Assembly: GCF_037975245.1 (NCBI RefSeq)
Contig: NC_092579.1
Location: 16,084,178 to 16,144,177, forward strand
Source of the DNA: Apostichopus japonicus
Lineage: Eukaryota; Echinodermata; Holothuroidea; Aspidochirotida; Stichopodidae
Length of the DNA stretch: 60,000 nucleotides
Direction: 5' to 3'
Part shown: piece by piece, positions 11,661-27,470 of the stretch
Layout: each line of letters starts with the position of its first letter
How positions within the stretch are numbered: position 1 is the first letter of the stretch
Position numbers and translations under genes: made by a program
The notes under the pieces: generated by a model
Database searches by the model: none
The model's input: the letters and a program-made list of their open reading frames with translations, nothing else
What the model was told of the DNA's origin: nothing

Positions 11661-12900
11661 CTGTGACAAAAAAAAACACGCAATTAAATTCATCAGATTT
11701 AATGGTTACAATTACTTTGAACTTGAGATGATCTCATCAGAGTTTTCTGTGGACTACGTACCTGTAAATAGTCCAAAAAGATCATATTTCTTGAGCAAAA
11801 ATATTTGGGAATCGCTAAATAGTAGTCACAAATTAGTGCAGAATCATTACACGACTGAACTGGCATGCAGTACTGTTTTATTACGTCAATGGGTGCACCA
11901 TACTAGTAAAGCTGCAGGAATTATCAAATGTTGTGTAAATGGGAAAAGGCTTTGAAAGATTAGAGAGTGGTATACTATCAAGAATTTAGCCTAGCTTGTA
12001 TGCTGCCTAACCTGAAAACACTACCAAATGTTAGAAGAGTATCATTTAGTGTGGCGATATATTTTATCTGCCCATTTAGCCAACTTATTGAAATTGCAAC
12101 CCAGATAAATATATATTACTTTGTGATATATGGTATTTTGGATATAATTTTTTTTTTAAAGTAGCAAGACGATAGTAAGACTGGAGACAAATTGTTTTAA
12201 GCAACCATTTTACAGTTGAATGCTTCCTGTTTTTCAGAGAAATTTCATTGTACATGTTGGATATCAACCACAACAACTTTGGTCTTGTTTTTTTTCTAAC
12301 AGAAAAATGATATTTCACTATGAGGAAAAGTATGTTAATTTATATATTGTTCTGGTCTGATTCTTCAATTTAATTTTTACATTCCTTTTTTAGTGTAATG
12401 AAGTGATTTTGTTGTTCTGAAATTATTATGAGAATGATAGATCACATGCCATACATATAATTAATGAAATTAATGTTTAAGAAATTCTTACACTTCTATA
12501 ACAGTCAGGTCATTTGTCCTTCTCATATTGGCAAAGGCTAAATTTAGTTAGCCTATGCCTAGCTACTGTATCTATATTGAGAGAGAGCTTTCACAAGGCT
12601 ACCCTTGGCCTTAGCCAAAATAAACAAAAACTAACAATGATGAATCTGGTCGGCACAAAATGGAGCTTGATCAGACTTTCCTACCAAACACTGAGGAAAA
12701 TTTCATTGAGATTAAGGACATGGAAGTTTTTGGTTGTCTTTTCTTGTTTTGCTAGAACCATCCTGTTACTTATTAACTGTTGTTAGGCCAAGCCCTACTG
12801 TGTTCTTATTAGCCTAACGTGAGGCCTAGGCTAAGTTGATAAACATGGAACACAAAGAAAGATTAATTTGAAATCTTGATATTTCGCATGCACAACACAT
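11661..12900. other. 5' intron of the F-box gene; no other gene seen
   Basis: AT-rich sequence upstream of the F-box coding exon. Short frames on both strands lack family motifs, and several contain stretches that read as intronic. The region is bounded on the right by the CpG-richer patch near 13 kb. Confidence 0.35.
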
Positions 12901-12959
12901 TGGGTCTTAAACAATACACATTCATTTTGTAACTTATTTTAAATAGACGATCATTTTTG

Positions 12960-13700
12960 CCAAAACAAGCTTGATTGTCGGTTGGATTACAGTACTCGCG
13001 GAACCAGACCCTGCTAACCGTTTAACGTGAATCCTCACGTTACCCACTCCCAAAGTGTTGGCTAGGCCTACCATTCCAAAACGCGTAGAGACAATGTTAA
13101 GCGTCAAAGGAAATGTAAGGCTAGGCGAAAACGATTTCGCAGTTATATGATATGGCAACAGAATTTTGACCAAAAGCACAAAACCAAAAATACGTTATAA
13201 TAAATAATAATAAATAAATCAGGAAACACAATACCCAACAGCACTTGCCTTACTTGAATGATGAAAACCTGAACTTTAGGACGAACTATGGGTAGGACGT
13301 ACACTGGAATTGCTGTTGGACGTGTAGCATGTCTATCCTGAAAACTACGGTACTTTAGAGAATAACAAGAAGAACGATTCTCGTCTAGTCTAGTAGTAGT
13401 CTAGTCATACAGAATGGCAATTCAATATCCTTTCTGATTCCAAATTGATAGAGCGCCATCTAATTTCGAAAGTAAACCCAGAACAGCCGCAATTGATCCA
13501 TTGCAGCTTTCTAATTTTCATAAGAATAGGTCTGTGGCAAACATTCGCCCAACTTCGAACACAAACAAGTGACAAAATACATAAGAAGGAAAATTCGATC
13601 TAGATCTGTTTATACTAGACATTTTTTTGTAAACGAAAACTTATGTGGCGTTTTCCGTTCTTTAGTACAAATGTAACATGACGGTGGCTCATATAAGGGA
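12960..13700 (-). promoter_or_regulatory. CpG-enriched patch, possible F-box promoter and 5' noncoding exon
   Basis: CpG is clearly denser here (for example ACGCGTAG, GCGAAAACGATTTCGC) than in the surrounding CpG-poor DNA. On the reverse strand a good donor (ATTCAA|GTAAGG) ends a possible noncoding exon at 13254, which could splice to the acceptor at about 11661 before the F-box ATG. No TATA box or initiator was chosen with confidence. Confidence 0.35.
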
Positions 13701-13937
13701 AAATAACATATTTGAGCTGTGGGTGGGGGTGGCGGTGGGGGAAGGAATCCTGTTCCCCGGCCTGGCTACGGGATTATCTGGGGTATTAATTCACGATACA
13801 ACTGCATATAGTACTGTTTCGAAATCAAGTGCAAACATTTGAAAAGTATCAGGCGTCAAGGGTAATTTTCAACAAGAAGATCATAAAAGAAACTTTCAAA
13901 CACAATTGCCGTTATGACATCACAAACCACCTACTTA

Positions 13938-14030
13938 AATTTATTTATTTATTTAACATTAAAGGGTACATTCGGTTAGCGCAAAGCTGATCTCCCCTGA
14001 GGCCCTCAAATAGTAAAAGTAGAATGAAAA
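13938..14030 (-). repeat. Possible 3' end of a (TAAA)n-tailed retroelement
   Basis: Read on the reverse strand, a GC-richer segment (GGGGAGATCAGCTTTGCGC) runs into ACCCTTTAATGTTAAATAAATAAATAAA. Short-unit tails of this kind end many LINE and SINE copies. The 5' boundary is not visible and no coding remains. Confidence 0.4.
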
Positions 14031-14359
14031 TAAGATAATAAGAACAATAAGAATACAAACGTGAACAATAAGATGGCAATGGAAAAGGAAAAAAATACAT
14101 TTAAAATTGACAACAATCAATGAAATGAAATTATGAGCATAAGAAATTAGAAAAAAAAGTCCTGGATTAAAAACTTTTAAGGTATTTCAAGAGCTGGCAT
14201 TCTACTGTACAGTATATTATCTACTCCCTGGAAGAATCATGAGTTTAGCCTGTCAAAATGGATTCCAGTCAACCAACCATATCTTGAGTATATATAGGGA
14301 CAAGAAATTGAAATGGTGTTTTGAACTAAATGTGTGGAATAGTTTTCTCTTCCAAATAC

Positions 14360-15600
14360 TTTTAAAGACTTTTCTAGTGCATTCAACACAATTGTCCCAC
14401 ACTGACTTACAGCTAAATCAATCGCATGCGGTGTTTCTCCCCGAATTACCCTATGGATTCATGACTTCCTTAGAAATAGACCTCAGAGGGTGAAGGTATA
14501 GGCGATGTCTACTCATGGGAATTTATTTTAAGTGTAGGTGCGCCTCACGGCTGTGTCCTCTCCCCCTGGCTTTTTTCCATGTATACCAGCGACTGTCAGA
14601 GTATGACCAGTGATTGTAGCGTCATCAAATATGCGGATGATACTGTCATTACTGGTTATACCTGTCATATGACATTGACTCATACGCCACAACGATTGCA
14701 AAGCTTGTCCAGGGGTGCGATGATCATTATTTTGTTACAACTTAATGTGACCAAAACTAAGGAGCTGATTATAGATTTCCGTCGCAAGCCAGTAACTCAC
14801 GCTCCCTGCATCTATGTTCATGGGGAACAAGTAGAGCAAGTAGATAAATATAGGTACTTAGGAACCACGCTGAGTAACAACATTGATTGGTCTAGTAATG
14901 CCACAATTGTACATAAGAAAGCAAATCAGACGCTGTATTTCTTGGGAAAGACTGAAGAACATCAGAGTGGTTAAAACAACCATGAAAGCTTGTTCTATAA
15001 ATCCCTCATTCAAAGTGTTTTGAATTATAACATAATTTGTTACTTTGCCAATGTTACAAGAATCGATGTGAAGAGGCTCGAGCAATCTAGGAAAGTTGCT
15101 CAGTGGGTAATCGGTGTTCAAGTTACCTTCCTTTGCAGAAGATCCTGCTAGGATCGCAACGTCAGGCCAACTTACTTTTACAAATTCTCTTACACAGGCT
15201 CTCTAGTGGATAAAAGCAGTTTGCTAACAGTTTTATTTTCTTTCACTTACCTTCGTTAGAGTGCTTGTATCATGAGAGGGTCTGCAATGAAATGAAACAA
15301 ATCATGCAAACCCAACACACCCTTTGTTTGAGCACTACAATTACAACCGCTCTGGACTGCGTTTATGCCCACCATGTACACTTAGAGCCCGCTACAGATA
15401 CTCATTTGTGCCTAATTCTATCCATATATTTAATTCACAAGTGAGAAGATAAGTTTCTTATTTTTAGGACTTTATGTATATATGTTTGTATTACTCTATG
15501 TATATCGCAGTCTATTGATACTTATACTATTGCCTTTTCCGATTACGACCTGTGTAAGCGGAATTTCCGATTGTGGACAATAAATTCAATTCAATATGTG
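14360..15600 (+). mobile_element. Decayed Rex1/CR1-type LINE, reverse-transcriptase 3' part
   Basis: Broken reverse-transcriptase motifs appear in order, in shifting frames: FSSAFNTIVPH near 14370, WIHDFLRNRPQRVKV near 14455, GAPHGCVLSPWLFSMY near 14540-14582, IKYADDTVITG near 14625-14655, LNVTKTKELIIDFRRKP and YRYLGTTLS to about 14875. Further degraded sequence follows to an AATAAATTCAATTCAAT end at about 15582-15598, a short-unit 3' tail typical of CR1-clade LINEs. Stops and frameshifts show it is inactive. Naming it Rex1 rather than another CR1 relative is from memory of the LNV.KTKE..DFRR motif. Confidence 0.8.
14579..14974 (+). pseudogene. Longest open fragment of LINE reverse transcriptase
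   Basis: This 131-residue open stretch holds the catalytic YADD box and the downstream thumb-region motif (KYRYLGTTLSNN). Endonuclease, fingers and most of the palm are missing or frameshifted. It belongs to the LINE remnant and is not a host gene. Confidence 0.75.
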
Positions 15601-16230
15601 TCACACGCCCGTCTGTCAACGGAATTTCACTCCAAATCACGGGTGTCAATATTTCCCAGAAATATAATTTCTAAGCCTTAATGGAATCCATAAACTAACA
15701 CACAATATAGTACGACTGATAATTGATACAAATACGATATTTAACTATCTAATAAAACTTAAGAAAAGTTGTATAGTAGGATAAACATGCTGTGATAAAT
15801 TGTAGTCAAAGTTCTCACTATAGCTAAACCCTACCTGGCCATCATTGGATATAGCTGACATGTACGTTGGCCATTCATGAAACCTTCAGATTTTCTGTAC
15901 CGCCATGATCATGCAGATTTCTTTGCTATGCCGGAGCCTGAGCCTAAAGTTTTCGTCACTTGTAATAAAACAACTCTTTACTCAGTTGTCAAATTTTTGC
16001 GTACACTGCTCCTGGGAGGCCGAAGGTGTCAAAATCTCAGAGTCATATATTGGTCTAATATTTAGACCACCAGTAGTCTTGTCTTGTTCAAGACCCCGTT
16101 GGCATTCTGCTGTCTGTTACTTCGCCTGTTAAGATTAATATGAGTGCGCCCTCACCTACTCTTTCGAAAATCGGTGGGCGTACAGTAGGCCTACTTTATG
16201 GTATAGAGATATGCGGCTCCGGATACCGTG
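15601..16230. other. No gene seen between the LINE and the inverted-repeat element
   Basis: Short overlapping frames at 15877-16132 have no recognisable motif. No repeat structure or RNA gene was recognised. Confidence 0.3.
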
Positions 16231-16656
16231 TATGGCAAGCCATGTGGGACAAACACTGCATAATATATCCGCGTATTAATTGGAATTTATACGCGTATTA
16301 ATTGGAATATATACGCGTATATATTATTAGCCAATCATATGGCTTAAATATATCCGCGTATTAATTCGAATATATACACGTATTAATCCGAATATATACA
16401 CGTATTAAACAAAATACATATGGGGGTTAAATCCAATATATGCACGGATTAATTAGAATATACACGAAAAACATTTCCGCTCTTGCTGTGTACATATACC
16501 AACGATAAATGTTTTGGCGGGCTCGCGAGATCGCTTCAAAAAGCGAAACTTTACACATGTAGGCTACAACACATGTATATTCGAATTAATACGCGTATAT
16601 ATTGGAATTAATACGCGGATATATTATGCAGTGTTTGTCCCACATGGCTTGCCATA
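16231..16656. mobile_element. 426-bp inverted-repeat (foldback/MITE-like) element
   Basis: The left end, TATGGCAAGCCATGTGGGAC, is the exact reverse complement of the right end. The terminal inverted repeat continues through AAACACTGCATAATATATCC and into CGCGTATTAATTGG-type units. The interior is built of about 20-nt AT-rich units (ACGCGTATTAATTGGAATAT and variants). An exact 6-bp duplication, ACCGTG, flanks it (16225-16230 and 16657-16662). It has no coding capacity. The superfamily is not assigned. Confidence 0.75.
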
Positions 16657-16951
16657 ACCGTGTCACATTAAATAGAGGGCACACTTTCAGTGCAGGTTTT
16701 TATTTCAGATATCGATTGCAATGACAGTTACACTCCAGCGGTTGTCGTCTGCAAAAGCTATTAGTGCTGCAGGAGAGTGAACACACATTAGTGATGTACG
16801 TTGCATGGCCATCCAAACAGGGATGCATACATTTCGGATTTTACGTGAATATTGTTAACTTTAAAACTAACAGGCGATAGAAGGGAAATTTATCATTTTC
16901 AATGTTAAATCATACAAAGAGACAAGAACCGAAACCTGCCAGCCTCGCCGC

Positions 16952-21829
<4,878 letters not shown>

Positions 21830-22096
21830 GTAAGAATTACAACGTAACATTAGAACAACATTCACGTGAGTCTATTGAATTTTTAGGCATTTCACATATG
21901 TTTTCTCTTTAACACTACTTTATTGGTTTCATTATTACGTATAAACACAGAGCTCCTAAAAACTTCTGACGGTGTTGATCCCTTTATAGCATCCTTGACA
22001 TTTTATTGAGCCAAAATTCGTCTCGAGTTAGATCCATTATAATTAAGAAGCTTTCCTTTAAATAAGAACCTTTGTAAGGAATGCCATATATTTCAA

Positions 22097-22494
22097 AATG
22101 TCCAAAACAATATAGGCATGTCCAAAGTAATATGAGCATGTCCAAATTTATATAAACATGTCGAAACTAACATAAGTATGTCCAACAATAATATGAATAT
22201 GTCCAAACTAACATAAGAGTGTCGAAAGATGGTATGAGCATGTCCAAAATATTTAAAAGAGAGCCGAAAAGTAATACAAGAGGGTTGAATTTTAACTGCA
22301 AACTTCAATTTTGTAGTGACCAGTTTGGCACTTTCAGTTACACCATATATGCTGCAAAATATCCAAAATAATTTGAGCATGTCCAGATTACTATGAGCAT
22401 GTCCAAATTTATATAGACATGTCCAAACTATATGAGCTTGTCCAAAATAATATGAGCATGTCCACAAAAATAAAAGCATGTCCAGATTACCACC
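22097..22494. repeat. Tandem array with about 20-nt unit (ATGTCCAAA..AATATGAGC)
   Basis: Units such as GAGCATGTCCAAATTTATAT and ATGAGCATGTCCAAAATAAT recur about 15 times in two blocks (22097-22260 and 22360-22494). A unique core of about 100 bases separates them (GGGTTGAATTTTAACTGCAA onward). Both blocks have the same orientation. The reverse-strand 128-residue frame is a repeat artefact. Confidence 0.75.
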
Positions 22495-22735
22495 GGCGGA
22501 GTGTATAGCCTAGTGGTTAACGCCGGCGTCTCCCAGTCATGAGATCCCCGGTTCGATTCCCCGCCGACAGCAATGTGTGTCGTCTGGCAAGGGTGTTGTT
22601 CAATAACAACTTCCCAACATGGACGTTAAATGGATGTGTGCCGAGAGATTGGCTTCGGTCAGCTTGCGAGTCTACAAGCCTCCATGGCTTCTTTCGAGAG
22701 TTCCTGCTTGCGGGAAGATCACATATACATACATA
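22495..22735 (+). mobile_element. tRNA-derived SINE
   Basis: The head carries a polymerase III A box, TAGCCTAGTGG (22506-22516), and a perfect B box, GGTTCGATTCC (22550-22560), spaced as in a tRNA. A non-tRNA body of about 160 bases follows (CAATAACAACTTCCCAACAT, then GCCGAGAGATTGGCTTCGG). The 3' end runs straight into the (TACA)n microsatellite, as SINEs often do. The family was not identified. Confidence 0.8.
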
Positions 22736-23018
22736 CACACATACACACATACATACACACATACATACATACATACATACATACACACATACATACACAC
22801 ATACACACATACACACATACACACATACACACATACACACATACACACATACACACATACACACATACACACATACACACATACACACATACACACATAC
22901 ACACATACACACATACACACATACATACATACATACATACATACATACATACATACATACATACATACATACATACATACATACATACATACATACATAC
23001 ATACATACATACATACGC
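22723..23018. repeat. (TACA)n/(CACA)n microsatellite
   Basis: About 295 bases of ACAT/ACAC tetranucleotide repeat directly after the SINE body. All long Tyr/Thr/His- or Tyr/Val/Cys/Met-rich frames on both strands here are artefacts of the repeat. Confidence 0.95.
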
Positions 23019-23169
23019 ACCCAATGAGTAAAGTCGGGACATGCTTTTTCATCCCATTTTCTCCACATAACCCGGGACCTGTAGGAAACTTGTGTGTAAG
23101 GTGGGGACATGTCTGTAAAATATACTATTTACCATTTAAGGGCAAAATAACCCTTTGAGCTAAATAAAA

Positions 23170-23840
23170 TACTATAAAAGATGTACAGAAATGAAAGAAA
23201 TGGCTAGTTTGTAAATGCACAATCCCCCAAAACACAGGACATGATTAGGCACCACATGCAATGCCAGGACATAGAGTGAATGTACCAATAAACCCAAGAC
23301 ATCAAAAATAACTCAGATAATGTGCATGCATTTAACCAGTTTAGGGCAAAACTAACTGTTTGACTTATTAAAATAATACAAAACATGTAAATAAATGAAG
23401 GAAATGGCTAGTATGGAAAAATGACACAATCCCCCAAAACACAGGACATGATTAGGCACCATGTGCAATGCCAGGACATAGAGTGAACGTACCAATAAAC
23501 CCAAGACATCAAAAATAACTCAAATAATGTGCATGTATTTATCCAGGTTAGGGCAAAACTTGCTGTTTGACTTATTAAAATACTGCAAAACATGTAAATA
23601 AATGAAGGAAATGGCTAGTCTGAAAAAAAATGACACAATCCCCCAAAACACAGGACATGATTAGGCACCACATGCAATGTCAGGACATAGTGTGCATGTA
23701 CCAATAAACCCAAGACATCAAAAATAACTCAAATAATGTGCATGCATTTATCCAGGTTAGGGCAAAACTTGCTGTTTGACTTATTAAATACTACAAAACA
23801 TGTAAATAAATGAAGGAAATGGCTAGTCTGAAAAAAATGC
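23170..23840. repeat. 208-bp tandem repeat, about three copies
   Basis: The segment AATCCCCCAAAACACAGGAC begins copies at 23221, 23428 and 23637, a period of 207-209 bp. Copies are about 90% alike by eye. Each contains CAAAACACAGGAC, a core shared with the satellites at 24-33 kb and 47-50 kb. Confidence 0.9.
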
Positions 23841-25130
23841 GCTTAAATTTCAGGGGGCTTCTTTCCCTGGACCCTCCAATAACGCGGGTCACTTGACACC
23901 ACACCAGGTACCTACAACATACAATTTAATCGTTGGCACTTGGGCCCATCCGGTTTGACTAAAAAACTGGCGAGAACCCTGACACATGATAAGTTCAGTC
24001 AAATAAGGTATTTCTCAGATTTTTTTTTTAATGCAAGCAAGATTTAAATAATGCAGCCAGGGCTTAGATCATTTGTTTATGCCGGGTGTGATGTTCATGC
24101 TTAACAATTATGCATTAGGATACAATAACTTCAACAGTAATGAGAATCCACTCTCAAACACAGGTCATGTAAGGCAGGAAATGATGACAACAAGGCTCGG
24201 TGGTAGATTTTCTAATTTATTTATAAAATAAAGCAAAACCCTGCAAGAGGAATAATAGTTAAGAAAATGTTAGAATGTTCTGATATATTAGCGTGTTCAC
24301 AAATTTTGCTATTATAACATATCCGACTGACATAGTGTTACATTCATACAGTATGTTAACTTAATATTCCCTCATTCCTATATGTGCGAGAATTTCATCA
24401 GAGTCCACTTAAAATAAATTAAGCAACTCTTTGAACAAGAAATATGGTATTAAATCAATTGGATTATGAAGTAAATGTTATGACAATAAGTATACAATAA
24501 CTTATGCTACCATTGTTTAAATAACTCCTGGTTCTGCAGTTGGCAGCGAAACGTGTGAGAACACAAAGTTACCCTGGGCTATAACACATTTTTCGGAACA
24601 TCAAGTTACCCTGTGGACACATGAGGGAACACTCATTACCACTACTTTAAATACGGAAAAGTAGGCAGGAACACACTGTATACCTTTTACTAAATTCTGG
24701 CAGGAACACAGTACACCTGGTCCGTACAGAGTGCGTCATCACTCTCGCAACGACATAATAATAATAGCCACGCCACAATTGCCTCTACTGCTTTTTTATG
24801 TTAACCCTCAGACCATGTAAGAAAATAATTAGGGGCGAGTACTACATCTTGTCTGCAACATGAGCACATGAATTCATATCACTTTATTTTACTCTTTTGA
24901 GGGCTGATTTGTTTTGTTTTACCAATATGTCAGTTGACGCTAACTCTCATACATGCAGAAGAAAATGTTGTAAGATTTACTCTCAAACATATAAGGACTT
25001 ACAACATCTTCTTTTGCAACATAATGGGCTAAATCCTCACATAAAAACCATTTATATTTTAAATGGAATATATACTTGAAGAATAGAGGCCATATGGTTC
25101 ATTGTTCCTGTTTGCCTGAAGGTAATGCCA
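23841..25130. other. Unassigned AT-rich DNA with isolated satellite cores
   Basis: One diverged satellite unit is recognisable (AATCCACTCTCAAACACAGG, near 24145). I searched the + strand for the missing sulfotransferase exons, expecting an RDP..R..S motif, and saw none. A 60-residue frame at 24897-25079 has no known motif. Confidence 0.4.
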
Positions 25131-26613
25131 TTACAAATACTCTAGCCCAGGGCTATTAAAAGGTATATCCCTGATAAAGTCGGAGGACATTGCTAAAAAT
25201 TAAGGTAATACAGATATCCATCCTCACACACATGTCCATGCATACTTGATAAAGTTGGGTATAATATAAATATTTAATGCATGGCTGAACTATAAACTCC
25301 AGCAGGACAATTTGAATCTATACTTAAGCTCATATAACCATTTGGACTATATTTAATATAGTAGGAGACCATGGCCATTAACTAAAGATAACTTCATTAG
25401 GCATAACTTACGTATATAAACAACAAAAAGGACAATGTAACAGGCATATGGCCTATATAAATGTCTGTGATAGTACTACAGCAAACTTCACCAGGAAGAT
25501 AGAAAGCAACCATACCCAAAATACTTTAATCAAAAGTGAATTCTTGTTAAACTAGGTTGTTGTAAAAAAAAGTATGGTAATCCATTCTCAAATGCAGGAC
25601 AATGTAACAGGCATATAGCCAATATGGGAGTCAATGACGATTTTACAGGTAATTTCAACAGAATGATTGAATGACAACTTTAACCATAAGCCCTTGTTGA
25701 AAGGTATGCTCTTGATGAAAGCGGTAGAAGAACATTAATGGAGAAAATGTCAGGAAATATGGAAATCCATGAAACATGTTAATAGCGATAGGGCCTTTAC
25801 AAATGTCAATGACTTTAACGCAAGACATTTCATCATGAAGATTGAAAGCTATCCAAAATCACAGGCCCCTATTGAAAGGTACAACTGTTTTTGATAGAAT
25901 AGCTAGAACATTAAAACAGTCAGGAAATATTTAGATCCATCCTAAACACAGGACAATTGTATCTAACATAGGGCCTATATAAGAGTCCAGGATAATACTA
26001 CAGTAAACTTCACCATGCAAGATGATTGAAAGCCATCCTAAACCACAGGCACTTGTTAATTGGTGATTCCATGATAAAATAGGAGAACATAAATAAAAAA
26101 TCAAATGTCATACCATAACTTAATCCATCCCCAAACACAGGATAAAGTTACATGCATAAATCCTCTTTGTATGGGAGTCAACGACTATAACACAAAAAAC
26201 AATCATCAGGAAGATTAAAGGCTATCCTAAATCATAGGCCTAGGTTCAAAGCTTTTTACATGATAAAATAGGAAAATAGAAATAAAAAATCAAAGGTCAT
26301 AAAATTAGTTAACCATCCCCAAACACAGGACAAATTTACATGCAAATATCCCCTATGTATGGGAGTCAATGACTATAACACAAAAACTTCACCAAAATGT
26401 ATGAAAGCCGCCAAAATCACAGGCCTTTGTTGAAAGGTACAAATGTTCTGATAGAACAGGAGAACATTAAAAAATAGAAGGAAATTTATCTGGCATAGGG
26501 CCTATATTAGAGCTCAGGATAATACTACAGTAAACTTCACGATACAAGATGATTGAAAGCCGTCCTAAATCACAGGCACTTGTTAATTGGTATGCTCTTG
26601 ATGACATAGAAGA

Positions 26614-26703
26614 CAAAGGCATACAAGGCGGGGGGCATACTGACCCCCAAATTTACAGAGGACAAATTCTGGCAAAAGTCCTGAAAAATTCAGACAGTCT
26701 AAG

Positions 26704-26749
<46 letters not shown>

Positions 26750-27470
26750 ATAGCTTGCCCGAATCTTTTTCAAATATATGCCCGACAATGCCATGATTTT
26801 CTTTCTTTAGCATCATGATGCCAAATATTTCTGTGTAACACCCCGTAAGCGCAGCTCATCTGGGCTACTAGCTTTTTGAACGATCAATTTTTTTTCTAAC
26901 TAGTCAACTGTATACCTGGACATTCCTGACATGAGTGTATATCAGACACATTTTTTTCATAGATGGGGGGGGGGGGATGCGTACAAGCCTAAAAGTACAG
27001 GTTTATCATATTCTTTGTTATATTTTATTTTTTCTGTGAGACAAATTGCAGTCTTACCCGACACAGCGACATTATCCCACCTATGTGTCGTTGAACAATA
27101 TATGTTTTTCTGGAGGTAGCTGAGTACTGTGTTTGAATAATAAATATGGTAACTAAATAGGAGCTTAAGAAATATACTGTCCTATTTTTTCCCTTCAAAA
27201 TGATGTTCCAATTTTTCTTCTTGTAATTTACCAATATTTTAGGGAAGTGTAAATTTCTAAACTGTGAGGTTATAAAATAAAGAATGTTTAGATGCAATTT
27301 GCAAGGCCTCAGAAGTGCCGTTTACGGCAATCTGAGAGGCACCTTTCGCCCAAAATTTTCTTGTACGCTATGCCCCAACCGATGGTGGCGCTCCGCTTAG
27401 ATAGTGTCACGGGAACTTTCAAGCAAAACAATTTCTGCCCCCCAAACTTAAATGGTCCCCTATGCCTATG
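26614..27470. mobile_element. 857-bp hAT-like insertion in the satellite
   Basis: An exact 8-bp duplication, ATAGAAGA (26606-26613 and 27471-27478), interrupts the satellite sequence GATGACATAGAAGAACA, which resumes intact afterwards. The left end CAAAGGCATA and right end TATGCCTATG are imperfect inverted repeats. It contains a (TA)n run (26709-26746) and, at about 27292-27410, a body related to the element at 1584-1881 (shared TTTTCTTGTACGCT and CGCTTAGATAGT). No transposase is seen. Confidence 0.7.
26707..26746. repeat. (TA)n microsatellite
   Basis: About 40 bases of TA repeat inside the hAT-like insertion; the Tyr-Ile frames on both strands are artefacts of it. Confidence 0.95.

Noticed and set aside
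11653-11955. 100-residue + strand frame opposite the F-box 5' region
   Set aside because: No family signature, and it lies in the probable F-box 5' intron.
22495-22570. Functional tRNA gene
   Set aside because: A and B boxes are present but the acceptor stem does not pair cleanly and a SINE body and tail follow.
22517-23158. Several long frames rich in Tyr/Val/Cys/Met or Tyr/Thr/His on both strands
   Set aside because: They are translations of the (TACA)n/(CACA)n microsatellite and the SINE body, open in many frames at once.
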